Assembly: GCA_947652605.1 (NCBI GenBank)
Contig: OX393576.1
Location: forward strand, 48,584,966 to 48,648,965
From: Elmis aenea
Taxonomy: Eukaryota; Arthropoda; Insecta; Coleoptera; Elmidae
Length of the DNA: 64,000 nucleotides
Reading direction: 5' to 3'
The stretch's first letter is position 1; every line of letters begins with the position of its first letter. The notes beneath the pieces were generated by a model. That model did no database searches. It had not been told where the DNA came from and saw only the letters and a program-made list of their open reading frames with translations. Both the position numbers and the translations under genes were made by a program. This document shows positions 10,961 to 22,375 of the stretch, one piece after another.

Positions 10961-12133
10961 ATTCATATAATTTTTTTAAATAGATTTTTTATTTAAAGAC
11001 CATTTTCTTTTATCGAAATTCATCTTGGGAAAAAGCGTCTACAAATGTTTCGTAAAAAAAAAGACTACCCCATGAAATGAGTAGTTTTAGTGCAATAGAG
11101 TTCTAGGGTAAATCACATATCCTTTGCACTTCTGCTTTTGTTATTAACTAAACTATCATCCTGCGACTGTAAGTTGCTTTGCTTATATTTTGTTGAGTTG
11201 TCAAAAATAAATAGCTTGTGTAATTTTAAAAATTTTGTCGCACTGTGTATAAAGTTGTGTAATACAAATTCACAAAAAGCATAATAATTAAGTAAGAAAT
11301 AATAAATTAAAACCAAGTACACACTTTATTTATTTTCTGCTTTCTATTAAATCTTTCGTTAACTCAGCTGCAAATGCGGATGTGTATTACAACGGAAACA
11401 TGGAGTGGAGAATTTTAGCTTCACACAAAAATAACTCCAAGGATAACGTAAAGTTTCATAATGTTAAGAGAATGAAAACAAATTGTTACACTAATTTATT
11501 CGCCACCTCAGAAACATGCAACTTAGTCGCGTCCTGGAGTTTTGTTCTTGTGTCAAGACAAAAGACAACAAAAAGTCCTGGAAGAGGAAGTTTGCTGGTG
11601 TCATTTTTAAGCACCAAGTAAACAGAATAGATATGCAGCGCTGCATTTATTAAAAATGTAAATATATTTTGCTGAAACGTTTAATTAAATTAAATTACAT
11701 AGTAAAATTTAATATATGAAAGGATACATTATGTATTTCGTGAATTAATCTAATGATTAATGACGTGAGCACGTTAATGAAAATAAAGTACAGTAAACAA
11801 ACAAGTGCTTGATTAAATTGTTTTTTTTTAAATTTAAGAATATTTTTTTGATTACAAAATAATTAATGTCATTTACTCTTTGCTCATCATAAGAGCTAGC
11901 GAAGAGCTTTAAATTTGGTCAAGCATAATAATTAGAATCATAAAGAATATGTTTATCCAACGGAAATCTAGATTCTAGGAACATTCGATTTATTATTGGA
12001 AATAATTTTTAAAATGTGAAGTATCTGTAATCTAGTTATTATACAGTCTGACAATTATTACTAGGCGGTGTATATGAATAATTTCGTTATTAAAAGAGTT
12101 TTAGTAATAGTATACCAGCAACCCAACGATTGC
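10961..12133. other. AT-rich DNA, short ORFs only
   Basis: A 79-codon plus-strand ORF (11382-11621) and a 69-codon minus-strand ORF (11113-11322) are present, but neither resembles a known family. No repeat ends were seen. Confidence 0.3.
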
Positions 12134-12136
12134 TAA

Positions 12137-13283
12137 TGCCCGGTTTCTCCGACACATCTTAAGATCTAGCTGAATCTTAAGTTCGCCTTAACGTTATAAA
12201 GCGTTGCACCAAGCAATTTTAAGAACATATTCGACTTGAGCTGAGCTCACATCTTGAGTCGCTGTTTACTAGAACTTGAGCTGGAGTACCTAACGTAAAA
12301 TTATCTTGTATTTGCTTTGTTTGTAGAAAGAAGGAAGATCATTAGTTTCCGCGCTTATATTATGATTACTGGGGTTATTACGGAATTATTTTGCATAAGG
12401 GATGTCGGATATAGCGCCAATTATCCATTGAAAGTGTGTTCCCAGATTTGAAAAAAAAATTACAAGTGTTGTTTATGCAAAGAACGCCTTAATTTGTCGT
12501 TGCATATAATAATTTAAATTTTCCTCGCAAAACAGTTCCTCCGAAAGCAGTAAAATATTTGGTGTTTACGTTTTTTTTAAATTAAAAATTGTGTTGTGTT
12601 TTTTTTTGAGAAAAAAGATATATGTACGTACTTCCTACTTATATATTTCATTTTGTTATTATCATATTGTCTTATGAATTAACTTTTTTTTATAAAACAA
12701 AAGACTAGTCATTCAACAAATACCCCCAAAAATTACACTCACTGCCAAAAATTATATTTAAAAAATGTATTTTATGTATAAGTATTATATATCATTAAAT
12801 ATAAAGGGCGGCAAAAATAATATTTGCCCAGAGCGGCGGAAAAGCTAGATCGGGCCCTGAACAGCATTGGTAGATTTGTTCTCTAAAACACACTTATTTT
12901 CTTCCACCAAGCTAATTAATAATTGTTTTTACTCCATGGTATAATTTATTCTTTTTTTGTCCGCCATTTCAACACAAAATAAAATAATAAACACCGAACT
13001 GTAACTTTATGTGCGACTATCAGCTGATAGCAACAACAGCATGTCACAGGGAGCCGTTTCAACAGCTATGATGGGAATGGCCAATGAAAATTTGCCATTC
13101 AAATCTGCTGTTATAATGTGCCGACTTCTTGCAACGTTGCCAAACCGAGTTCTAACTTAGCTGAGATGTCTAACAGATTCCGGAATATGTTTTCTGTGCA
13201 ACGCATTGGTAACTTGAGACGAACTTAAATATAAGGCGGTCTTATATAAGTTCGATCTTGAGATGTGTCGGAGAAACCGGGCA
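12137..13283. mobile_element. PIF/Harbinger-type element, non-autonomous
   Basis: The ends are inverted repeats that start TGCCCGGTTTCTCCGACACA and are identical for about 24 bp. Both are flanked directly by TAA (12134-12136 and 13284-13286), a 3-bp duplication typical of PIF/Harbinger (TWA). Beyond the core, the subterminal text on both sides repeats CTTGAG/CTTAAG-type motifs. No transposase or Myb-like ORF is visible in the 1.15 kb, so the element depends on a helper. A short segment ending CGGGCCCTG at about 12800-12859 looks like a hAT terminus and may be a fragment inserted inside. Confidence 0.85.
12800..12859. mobile_element. possible hAT terminus fragment
   Basis: Read from the minus strand it starts CAGGGCCCGATCTAGC, the form of a hAT terminus like that at 9051. 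No partner end or target duplication was found. It lies inside the Harbinger element. Confidence 0.3.
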
Positions 13284-13579
13284 TAAGAAACAGAAACATA
13301 AAAGTTAATGGACTTAAAAATGAATCAAACATTTTGTATTTAAAATTTATTACAAAATTTAGAAAATAATCACGCCAAATTTGTTTTTATTTAAAGGCGA
13401 AGTATGGTGATTTACGTACAGATGGAAAGTATTTATAATCTAAATAATTAAATATTCGAATGATTGGGGTTTCATCGTATTATTAGAGTTGCCAACAAAA
13501 TCATTTTAACATGTGACGATCGTTTTTTATAGAGTTCTTTGCTCTGAAAATTTGTAAAAAGAGAGTGGTCACTAAGAAA

Positions 13580-13754
13580 CATAGGTCCTCGAGTTGATAA
13601 GAAAAACGATAAAACCGGATTTAACCGTTATTAAACTTCGGTTCACGTAAACGAAAACGAAATTTTATGGGTGGGAACGTAAAGAACGATAACGAAATAT
13701 TTCGTTTTCGTTCGGATCAGAAACAAACCAAATATTTTTCGTTTTTAGTCCCTG
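13580..13754. mobile_element. solo end of the CAGGGACT hAT-like family
   Basis: Read from the minus strand it starts CAGGGACTAAAAACGAAAAA and continues with TTCGTTTTCGTT, GTTCCCACCC, AACGG and CCGG blocks. The same blocks occur in the same order in 24907-25110, with spacing conserved over about 170 bp. Only one end is present. Confidence 0.65.
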
Positions 13755-14082
13755 TTTTAAAGTATTAGGTAGGTACTTTATTTTACAGTATGTCGTCAAC
13801 TCACACTAACGGCTGCTCAATTTACGACTTTTGCCAGCAACTTTGTTGTTAAACTCGTACCAACTCGGATATACGACTTCAAACAATATCGAATAATGCA
13901 GAGTTTTCATTAAGAATTCGTTATAGGTTAGAAACCAATAAAGTGTTAATGTAAGGAAACTACTTTAAATAGTTTTGTGATACTCAAATTAAACTTGCTA
14001 GATATTTTTAGCTCTCTGTCCATATACAGGATGGTCCACATAGAAGATACACTATTGGGATCTCGTAAACGGTAAACTATCA

Positions 14083-14276
14083 ATGGAAATGTAATAAAAA
14101 TAAATTTTTAATAAAAATAAAAACAAATAATAAGCGTTGACATAAAAAATTAGACTCTAAAAAAAAGCAGTTACACATAAAGGACAACTGTGTTTGGAAG
14201 TCTAATTTTTTTATGTCGACGTATATTATTTGTTTTTATTTTTATTAAAAATTTATTTTTATTACATTTCCATTGA
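14083..14276. repeat. 194-bp palindrome inside the composite element
   Basis: GGAAATGTAATAAAAATAAA at the left is answered exactly inverted at 14255-14276, and the two arms stay complementary to the centre near 14180. This would form a hairpin of about 90 bp per arm. Confidence 0.8.
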
Positions 14277-14692
14277 ATAATTTTTAAGATTTGATCGTTT
14301 TTTGTTAAATAGACTGTTTGCTATAATTTAAATAAACTTTGAACTGATTTTTCTCGAAAATTTTCTTATGTATGCATACTTTTTTAATACAAGGTCGGAT
14401 TCAGAATTAAATTCTCTATCCGAATCAACAAAAAAATGTATACTATGTAATTTTAAAAAAACAGTTGCCTATCGCGGATTTGACATACGTCATCGTAGAG
14501 ATAACAAATGCACATCATTTAATAGAGAATTTGTCGCCGTTTCCAAAAATATAAGGTTTGTTGGCGTTATTTTCAATAATTAAAAAGTTATAGGGGTGCG
14601 ACAGTCAAACTGAATCACCCGGTATAGTGCCATGAATTTAAAACAATATTGAAACAAATGGATGTTTTCATTGTACAGTGAGTAAAATTATC

Positions 14693-15894
14693 TACAGGAT
14701 GAGTCATAAGTGTGGGATCGGTCGATTTTGGCTTAACGGTTTGAGATAGAAAGTTGATTCAAACGCTATTTCATACAGTTTTTTCTTCCCAACACGATAA
14801 AAATATTTTTAAATATACCTCTCAGGAACTAATAGCAGCTTTTATATTTCAAATTCAACAACCCATTTTTTATTTAATAATTATGACCGCCTTTATTTTA
14901 GCTTTGCATCAATATAAAATACTACAGGTTTTTATGCTGCCTGGTCAAAATTTTTCAAGGTTTTAAGTCTTTATTTAAAAAAAATTCCTAAAATTATTTT
15001 TTAAAGTACAGCGTTGTAATTTGGTAAGGACATGCTGAAAACATTGCTCTATACGCGGGATATAAAAAGTTTGAATCACGCGTACAGGGTGTTCATAAAT
15101 ATATGGCAACTTACATGATTTTCAAAAGCTCGTAACTAAATTTTTTTAAATGCACACCTTTGTACTTTCTTAAGTATTTGAATTCGTCTTTGAGAGAGCT
15201 TCATTTTTTGTTAAGGACGTCTTATACCTAAAACTGATACTTTTTGAGTTATTCGAGATTTTTTCTTCAAATTGTTATTGACGCAAATAGAGTGCCGTGG
15301 AAATCGAAAAAACTGACTGTTCACTTCACTAACGTCCAAAACTTGTCTTCATTTCTTGAATTATTGCATTTCCACAATAAATTTAAATATACACGAGCAA
15401 ATTGATATGGTTTATTGCCTGGGAGAAGATGAAAGAAATCCTTTGCTGTCGGCACAACGATGTCATGAGAGACGCTATCCAAAACGAGATGCTTTTGAAA
15501 AGTTGAAGGAGCGATTTGAACGTACCGGGCATGTGGATTATAAAAAAACTGATCGCAGGAAAAATATTTCCAATGAAGAAATTTTTAAATAACGACTTAA
15601 AACCTTGAAAAATTTAGAATTTTTTTTGTGACAAGGCCGCATAATATCCTGTAGTATTTTATATTAATGCAAAGCTAAAAAAAAGGCGGTCATAAATATT
15701 AAATAAAAATGGGGTTTTGTATTTGAAATATAAAAGTTGCTATTGATTCCATAGAGGTGACTCACCCTGTATATTTGAAAATATTTTTATCGTGTTCGGA
15801 AGAAAAAACTCTATGAAATAGCGTTTGAATCAACTTTCTATCTTAAACCGTTTAGCCACAATTGACCGATCTCGCACTAATGACTCACCCTGTA
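14693..15894. mobile_element. inverted-arm element with DUF4817-type core, copy 1
   Basis: The left end TACAGGATGAGTCATAAGTG is inverted at the right as GACTCACCCTGTA. About 280 bp of each arm (14693-14970 and 15600-15894) are inverted copies of one another. The core between them starts a further TACAGGGTGTTCATAAAT end at 15085 and contains an ORF with a helix-turn-helix domain (15356-15592). A second copy at 40605-41436 has the left arm and the core, but with part of the core in the opposite orientation. Confidence 0.75.
15356..15592 (+). CDS. transposase N-terminal HTH fragment (DUF4817-like)
   Basis: This is a 78-codon ORF. From about residue 14 (HEQIDMVYCLGEDERNPLLS) to residue 65 (ERTGHVDYKK) it has the pattern of the insect transposon domain DUF4817: a short helix with DMV..LGE..RN, then A…..RYP.RR..K..F..L..R, then TG. 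That domain sits at the N-terminus of mariner-like transposases, where it probably contacts DNA. Here the frame stops right after KNISNEEIFK and the right inverted arm begins, so no catalytic domain follows. The start at 15356 is simply the first ATG; the first 13 residues look foreign. It is a remnant, or at most a DNA-binding fragment. Confidence 0.7.
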   Translation: MNYCISTINLNIHEQIDMVYCLGEDERNPLLSAQRCHERRYPKRDAFEKLKERFERTGHVDYKKTDRRKNISNEEIFK

Positions 15895-16125
15895 TAACTT
15901 TTTTCCCAAATTTTTTTTTTACCTTTACATACAACCGAGTTATTAATAATTTAAAATTGCAATTTTGATTTTCGTTTATTATCTAGCGTGCCATGACATT
16001 TTTTTAAATCATCACTGAATAAGTGTCAGCAAGGGGCACAATTTGTCTAATGTACCTACACTTCTTTGTAGCTCTTCCCGTTTACGAGATCCCAATAATG
16101 GCCCTTATATGTGGACCACCCTGTA

Positions 16126-17402
16126 TATTAGCATTTGGCAAAAGATAACGTGCTAAATAAATCGGATTCGTAGGTTGATGATTTTGTTTCAGCTAGATCG
16201 CTAAATGTAGCTCAAGATTTAGAGATAAATAGGTCTTGCGCTAGAACAGATCAAGCATAGGTCGTTTGTTTTAAAATACACTTAACACACATACAGTAAC
16301 GGTAGAGTTCAGAATGTGATATATTCATGAGTCTGCTTGCCATTTCATTAGCATCGCTAATGTCTCTCGCCCTAGTGCCATAACTCTTAAAGTCTACATT
16401 TATTGGCAAATAACAGGGATGATGGCAGGGCTCTTTAAAATATTTTCAGAGCTATCTAAATTCTCGGTGTTTACGATACTCTTAAAGCGCGTTGTATATA
16501 GGCGTGATATTGCGACGTTAATCGGCTTTATGGAAATATAGAGCTCAATATCGGCGAAAAGGAGGCATTAATCATAATTAAGTGTTCGGTAACGACCGGA
16601 GTCGTGCAGGAAATGGCTCCAATAAACGTAGACATGTCTGCGAACGGAAGATCATATTGGTAGTGCCAGATAAGGTGAAAATTGCATTCCTTATCCTAAC
16701 CCCAAATGGAACTTTGAACCGAGCACACGTATCGACTTCCAAATTGACATCGGCTCTCGGGAAATCGAACATTTAGTGGTGTTAGACTGTTTACGAGCGT
16801 CAGGTGACGATTACGTAAACAAATCTGAAAAATCCGAGAACCAACCGGATAATTTAACGTTTTGTTTTTGACAACCAGGTGCTTCTAGTACTATTAAGTA
16901 ATGGCATTTTATCATGTAACGTATAAAAATAAATCACGTGGCGTTTATAAGAAATCTGAGAGTTTTTCGTGCCGTCGACATCTGAAAACAGATTCGCTAG
17001 TCGGATCAAAAGATTTATACAAACACCAACATTTTTTTACATATATTTGCTGTTATATTCTATTAGTTAATTTATAAAATAAAGTAAAAAAATGTACGAG
17101 TTACAGTGACGTTCTTGACACATTTTTTAAGCACAATGTACGCTAGAATAATAAGGTCTATAATCAAGAACAATTAACTTCACATAAATGTATTAAATGC
17201 ATTAAAATATTTTTTAAATAATTTTTTTGTTGACATGCAAAAACCAGTTAGTTTCAAGACCCGCGTCTTAATCATTTGCAGTTGAATATCCGAGTCTTAA
17301 AACTGTTAATTAATAAATGGTCACTTAAGTAATCAAACAATGCATTAATAGTTATTTATGTATCAAGGCCAAAAAGTACGTTTTGGCCGAGGTGCATATT
17401 AA
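16126..17402. other. single-copy DNA with a GC-balanced island
   Basis: Between about 16300 and 16860 the base composition rises to near balance and homopolymer runs vanish. Two 64-codon ORFs overlap on opposite strands (16578-16772 and 16582-16776), which argues against either being real. I see no repeat ends. The island could be regulatory or an untranslated exon. Confidence 0.3.
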
Positions 17403-17691
17403 ATTTTTTGTGCGATAGAATTAAAAACAATTTAAATTTTTAGTAATTTTCAAAATTATAGGTTAGAAACTACGTGACATTCTGTCACTGACAGATGACG
17501 GCGTATGTACTTCATTACCGGCCCTCTCCTTAGCAACGGCCGTAAAAGTTACTTTTTCGGCCGTTGCTAAGGGTAACGCCCTGAAAAGTAACTTTTTCGG
17601 CCGTTGCTAAGGATAGGGCCGGTAACGCAGTACTTTATGGTTGCTAACGCGTCTGTCAAACAGCTGTTTCTAGTACGATCGCACAAAAAAT
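17403..17691. mobile_element. 289-bp palindromic MITE with GC-rich hairpin core
   Basis: The ends ATTTTTTGTGCGAT and ATCGCACAAAAAAT are exact inverted copies, and the inverted similarity continues inward through ACAGATGACG/…CGTCTGT and TTACCGGCCCT/AGGGCCGGTAA. The centre holds CCTTAGCAACGGCCG (17529-17543), its exact inverse at 17559-17573, and a second copy of that inverse at 17598-17612. The core is therefore a strong hairpin with one arm duplicated in tandem. No ORF is present. The superfamily is uncertain. Confidence 0.75.
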
Positions 17692-18139
17692 ATGTTTGTG
17701 AGATAATTAAATAACAGCTCAATCAAAAAATTTGTAAATGACAACATAACCTAATACCTACTACCTTCTAATTAATGAGACATCATAAACTATTCATATT
17801 GTTTCTCACTTCGTTCGTCCTATTTCAGGCAAAATTTTATACTAAGCTTCTAAGTTGTTATGTGCTATCACGTTAGGACAAGATTTTCTCTTTATGTAGT
17901 GATACAATTCTTCTTCCTAAAGTAATATTGAAATCCTGTCAATATAAGATCGCTCGTATTTTAACAACTAATTACTAAAGTTTATTTTTTATTGAAAGAG
18001 TGTTTTAAATGTACTGCACTACAAAGTAAATTCATAATAATTGATTGGCTACATGTTGTTCTAGCAATAATGTATCATTGAAAGAGGATTTAACACTAAA
18101 TTTTTGTGAAGGGTACACTAAAAATATAATTTTATTTAC
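17692..18139. other. AT-rich DNA, nothing recognised
   Basis: No ORF and no repeat ends were seen. Confidence 0.3.
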
Positions 18140-18141
18140 TA

Positions 18142-19186
18142 TACAGGGTGATACTTAAATATTGCGAAAAATTAAGGGGGGCTTTTGTATAAAGTTTTTT
18201 TCTTAGACGTCTCCTTTTAAAGTTACACTGCCCTATAGAGGAGCTGTTTTTATTTTATTATTCAAATTTGGAAACTTGTAGCAGAATGACATTTGTTAGA
18301 TGTTGTATACTTATTGAAAGGTTTTCCCATGGTAATGTTTTTAATTATTTTCCACCCCCACAAGGGACTGAAAAGTGCGACCCGTGTAGGTTTTTTTATC
18401 AGAAACTTTATGAAGGCTTAAAACTTTGCAATTTAAAAAATTTACTTTTAAACTTCGATTCACTTAGAGTTTTTTTTTTAATTCTTTAAATTTTCCTGCA
18501 AAACCTACAGTTTTTAAGTAAAAAATTAAATGAGTGAACATGAACCATTAAATATTCCAATATAAAACGAATCATTTTGATGGTTACCATGGTTTTTTTA
18601 TGATCATGTTGGGTAGAAGTGACGGGTGTAATTCATTTTGCAGTTTAAGAGGTGACAACACGACAACACCTGTCAATTCTACTCAATATGAACATGAATA
18701 AACCATGGTAACCACCAAAATGAATCGTTTTATTTTAGAATATTAAATGGTTGGTGTAAACTCATTTAATTTTTTTACTCAAGAACTGTAGGTTTTGTAG
18801 AAAAATTTAAAAAATAAAACATAAACTCTAAATGAATCAAGCTTTGAAAGCAATTTTTTTAAATTGGAAAGTCTTAAGTCTTCAAAAAGTTTTGATAAAA
18901 AACCAACAGGGGTTGCATTTTCCAACCCCTTGTGAAGGTGGGAGATAATTAAAAATGCTACTATAAAAAACCGTTTAATAAGTGTAAAACATCCACCAAA
19001 TGTCATTCTCCTACACATATTTATTCAAATTTGAGAAATAAAATAAAAACCTAATCTTACCGCTCTTATTTAGGGGCATGTAACTCCGAAAAAAAAGTTT
19101 AAAAAAATGTATGGTAAAGTCCCACTTTATTTTCGATAAAGAAATACCTCCGGAAGTTTTTCGCAATATTTAAGAAACACCCTGTA
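18142..19186. mobile_element. 1.05-kb palindromic TACAGGGTG element
   Basis: The left end TACAGGGTGATACTTAAATA and the right end AAACACCCTGTA, with the adjoining CGCAATATT text, are inverted, and TA flanks both sides (18140-18141 and 19187-19188). The two halves are inverted copies to the centre near 18664: ORFs 18268-18489 (plus) and 18779-19018 (minus) encode the same peptide (…RMTFV/GGC..LI.RF…) because they are mirror images. There is no real gene. The arms have diverged noticeably, so the copy is not recent. Confidence 0.85.
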
Positions 19187-19301
19187 TAATCTGCTGTAAA
19201 CTGAATTTAATTCGTGTTTTCAAAACCTTATTCTTTAAATTTGGAGAGGATGGTTGTTTTTGGTACACTAAATAGTATATTTTACGTTGATACAAAAGAC
19301 A

Positions 19302-20849
19302 TACAGGGTGTCCCAGCCAAGACGAATTATTCGATAGCTCTGTTATTAGTGATAATATTAAAAAAAGTTAAATATAAAAGTTGTTTTTAATCATTTACTG
19401 CATAACCTAAAATTATTTTCAACCATACACAGTGTTTTGTTTTTGCGCTCTGATACTAAACATTGTTTTTTTTATACGGAACACCCTGTATATTTTGTAA
19501 TTGTTTGATGTAAAATTAAATTCTCTTTCAAAAATATTATAGGTTGTTTATGTCTAAAATGAACCGTTTTTGAGTGATTAACGTTTTTTTGAAAATTTTG
19601 ACAGATGCAGATCTTTATAAAAATATTTATATTTATTAACATAAAAATACCAGAGCAATTTACTCTGGTAATTTATTAGGCAAAAGTGTCATAGTGATTT
19701 TTGACTAGTTAAATTTTTAAAATAATATACAGGGTGTTCGTTATACTCGGTCCATTTCGCTAAACTTGAAACGCATATAAATCTTTTTTTTTTTAATGGA
19801 ACACCCTATATATTTTTACATTTTCTTATAGGAAATTTAATAATCTGTCAAAGTTGTTAAGCATGTTTTATGTCTAAATATAATATTTTTGAAGTTATTT
19901 CGTTTCATGATTATTTGCGAGTATTTTACCTAAAATATCGGTAGTAGCGGTTTGAAAATTCAAAACAATTTGTATGAACTGTCAACCAGAACAGTTAATC
20001 GGCACAATTTTTACTATTATGCCATTAAAAATCCATATTTTTTAAGAGCTGTAGATACACAGCATTAATGGCAGCAAATAACACCAGAATGCTGTGTATC
20101 TACAGTTCTTAAAAATAATAGATTTTTAGTGGCATAATAGTGTAAATTGTGCCGATTAATTATTCTGGTTGACAGTTCAAACAAATTGTTTTGAATTTTC
20201 AAAGACTACTACCGATATTTTAGGTAAAATACTCGCAAATAATCATAAGAAACAAAATAACTTCAAAAATATTATATTTAGACATAAAACATGCTCAACA
20301 ATTTTAAAAGATAATTAAATTTTCTACGAGAAAATGTAAAAATATATAGGGTGTTCCATTAAAAAAAAAGATTTATATGCGTTTCAAGTTTAGCGAAATG
20401 GACCGAGTATAACGAACACCCTGTATAATATTTTAAAAATGTAACTAGTCAACAATTACTATGACACTATTGTCTAATGAATTACTAGAGTAAATTGCTC
20501 TGGTGTTCTTACGTTAATAAATATAAATATTTTTTAAAGATCTGCATCTGTCAAAATTTTCAAAAAAACTTTAATAACTTAAAAACGGTTCATTTAAGAT
20601 ATAAACAACCTATAATATTTTTGAAAAAGAATTTAATTTTACATCCAAAAATTACAAAATATACAGGGTGTTCCGTATAAAAAAACAATGTTTGGTATCA
20701 GAGCGCAAAAACAAAACACTGTGTATAGTTGAAAATAATTTTAGATTATGTAGTAAATGATTACAAACAACTTTTATATTTAACGTTATTTAATATTATT
20801 ACTAATAACAGAGCTATCGAATAATTCGTCTTGGGTGGGACACCCTGTA
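19302..20849. mobile_element. 1.55-kb concentric palindromic element
   Basis: The ends TACAGGGTGTCCCAGCCAAG and …CTTGGGTGGGACACCCTGTA are inverted, and the arms remain complementary to a centre near 20076. Each arm is itself divided by internal ends of the same type. One unit runs 19302-19490, mirrored at 20662-20849. A shorter unit runs 19728-19810, mirrored at about 20346-20425. Each unit starts TACAGGGTGTYC and ends CACCCTRTA. The 61-codon plus-strand ORF at 20495-20680 is a by-product. Diverged relatives of one arm occur at 37808-38296 and 46068-46552. Confidence 0.85.
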
Positions 20850-21186
20850 TAACAAAAAAAGTTGCACAAATCTCCGTTAAAAAATAACCAAGGAATAAAA
20901 CGTTTTAACTAACGATAGTTCTCCATAAAATAATTTTTATTAATAAAGACTTTATTTTGAACCATTTTTAAATTTTTTTTTTAATATCCTGAGTGATCTT
21001 ATGATATAGGTAATAGATGTAAATGATTTTATTATACTAGTTACAATTTGTTTTGTAGAAAATGTGCTATATTTTGCTTCTAAAGGTAGTTTATTGGATT
21101 AAAATTACATTTTTTGACGGTTTCTCGCGCTGCTTATAAGACAATGAACTTTTTCTCTGTCGTCACTTGTCATTTAGTTTGATATA
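20850..21186. other. AT-rich spacer
   Basis: Nothing was recognised between the palindrome and the LINE tail that follows. Confidence 0.3.
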
Positions 21187-22375
21187 CATTATTATTATTT
21201 AGTCATGAGTCCTTCTACTGTTAGGTGTAGGACTGTTGAGTTGTGTTGTGCTGACTTTTTTCCATGTTTTTCTGTCTTGTGCTAGCCTTTTTATGTCTTT
21301 CCATTTGATGTTTCTATCCGCTGCTGCTTTTTTAACTTCGTCGTGCCAGGTTTTTCTTGGTCTACCTCGTTTGTTTTTTCCTGTGTTCTTGCTTCATATG
21401 CTCTTCTGGTTAACCTTTCTTCTTTCATCCTATAAATGTGACCCAACCATCCCAGCTGCCTTTCCTGTATTTTTGTTTCAACTGATTTTATCTTTAATTG
21501 TTCTTTATATGTTTCATTTCTGATTCTATCTTTTTTTGTTTTTCCTTGGATTTTTCTTAGAAATCTCATTTCAGCTGCATTCACTCGGCTACTATTTTTA
21601 TCTGTGATTGCCCACGTTTCACTTCCGTACAAAAGTGCCGCAGTTACTACCTTTTTGACCACTTCCGCTTTTGTTCGTTTTGGGACTTCTCTATTTCCAA
21701 AAAAGGTTGTTCTTAAACTATTAAATATTCTTCCCACATTTCCTGTCCTTTCGCTTATTTCCTTGTCCATTCCTCCATTTTTCTCTATGATCACTCCTAA
21801 ATATTTAAAGCTTTTTACCTGTTCTAACCTAAGCCCATTTAAAGTTTTCTGTTGTAACGATCATAGTTTTAGTTTTTTTGGTATTTATTTTCATATTAAT
21901 TTTTTCCAATTCCAGGTTTAGAGTTTCTAAATTATGTTGCAGGTTTTTTCTGTTTCCGCGACTAAGACCATGTCTTCAGCGAACATTAGCTCCGTTATGT
22001 TAATTTTTTCCATTTTCCAGTTGCCTAGGTGAAACGGTCTCATTTTTTGTTTTACTTCTTTAATTACCCCATCTATGACTACTGAGAATAATAATGGACT
22101 GAGCACGCATCCTTGTTTTAAGCTCTCTTTTGTTTCAAACTCTTCCGATTCCATTTTGTGTTCTTACAATATATACTGTTTTTTCATACATCGCTTTTAT
22201 TATGTCGATTGTTTCTATTTCTATTCTCTTCCTTCTAAGGCTACTCCATCCGTCTTTTCTTTTGATTTTATCGAATGCTTTTTCCAAGTCTATAAAACAT
22301 AAATGTATTTTCTTGTTTTTTGTTAAGCTCTTTTCTATTGTTTGTCTTAATATAAAGACTGGGTTTTGATATACA
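21187..22375 (-). pseudogene. LINE reverse transcriptase remnant (RTE/CR1-like)
   Basis: This is a 5'-truncated non-LTR retrotransposon on the minus strand. Pieces in order: FILRQTIEKSLTKNKKIHLC and FIDLEKAFDKIKR (RT palm, first catalytic Asp region); SLKQGCVLSPLLFSVVIDG (RT motif); ITELMFAEDMVLVAE, where the usual catalytic FADD reads FAED; FKYLGVIIEKNGGMDKEI; LLYGSETWAITDK; RRDR-like KKDRIRNETY; and RQLGWLGHIYRM near the C-terminus. The pieces lie in three frames (22467-22135, 22154-21927 and 21794-21291), so frameshifts have accumulated. The 3' end carries a (TAA)n-like tail at 21187-21200, usual for this group. The fragment at 24650-24868 belongs to the same family. Clade assignment is by resemblance. 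Confidence 0.85.

Larger units (their letters stand above)
14025..16125. mobile_element. composite CACCCTGTA-ended element, 2.1 kb
   Basis: The left end TACAGGATGGTCCACATAGA and the right end ATGTGGACCACCCTGTA are inverted, continue into CGTAAACGG/CGTTTACG, and are flanked by TA on both sides (14023-14024 and 16126-16127). Inside are a perfect-looking short palindrome (14083-14276) and a second TIR element (14693-15894) that carries coding sequence. A further CACCCGGTA end lies near 14620-14631. The structure is best read as successive insertions of related elements into each other. Confidence 0.75.

Noticed and set aside
18268..19018. ORFs at 18268-18489 (plus) and 18779-19018 (minus) with similar peptides
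   Set aside because: They are mirror images produced by the palindrome 18142-19186, with no family resemblance.
21236..22369. Plus-strand hydrophobic ORFs (21236-21523, 21604-21921, 22075-22302, 22130-22369)
   Set aside because: They are antisense shadows of the minus-strand LINE, Phe/Leu/Ser-rich as expected from the complement of Lys/Glu-rich coding text.
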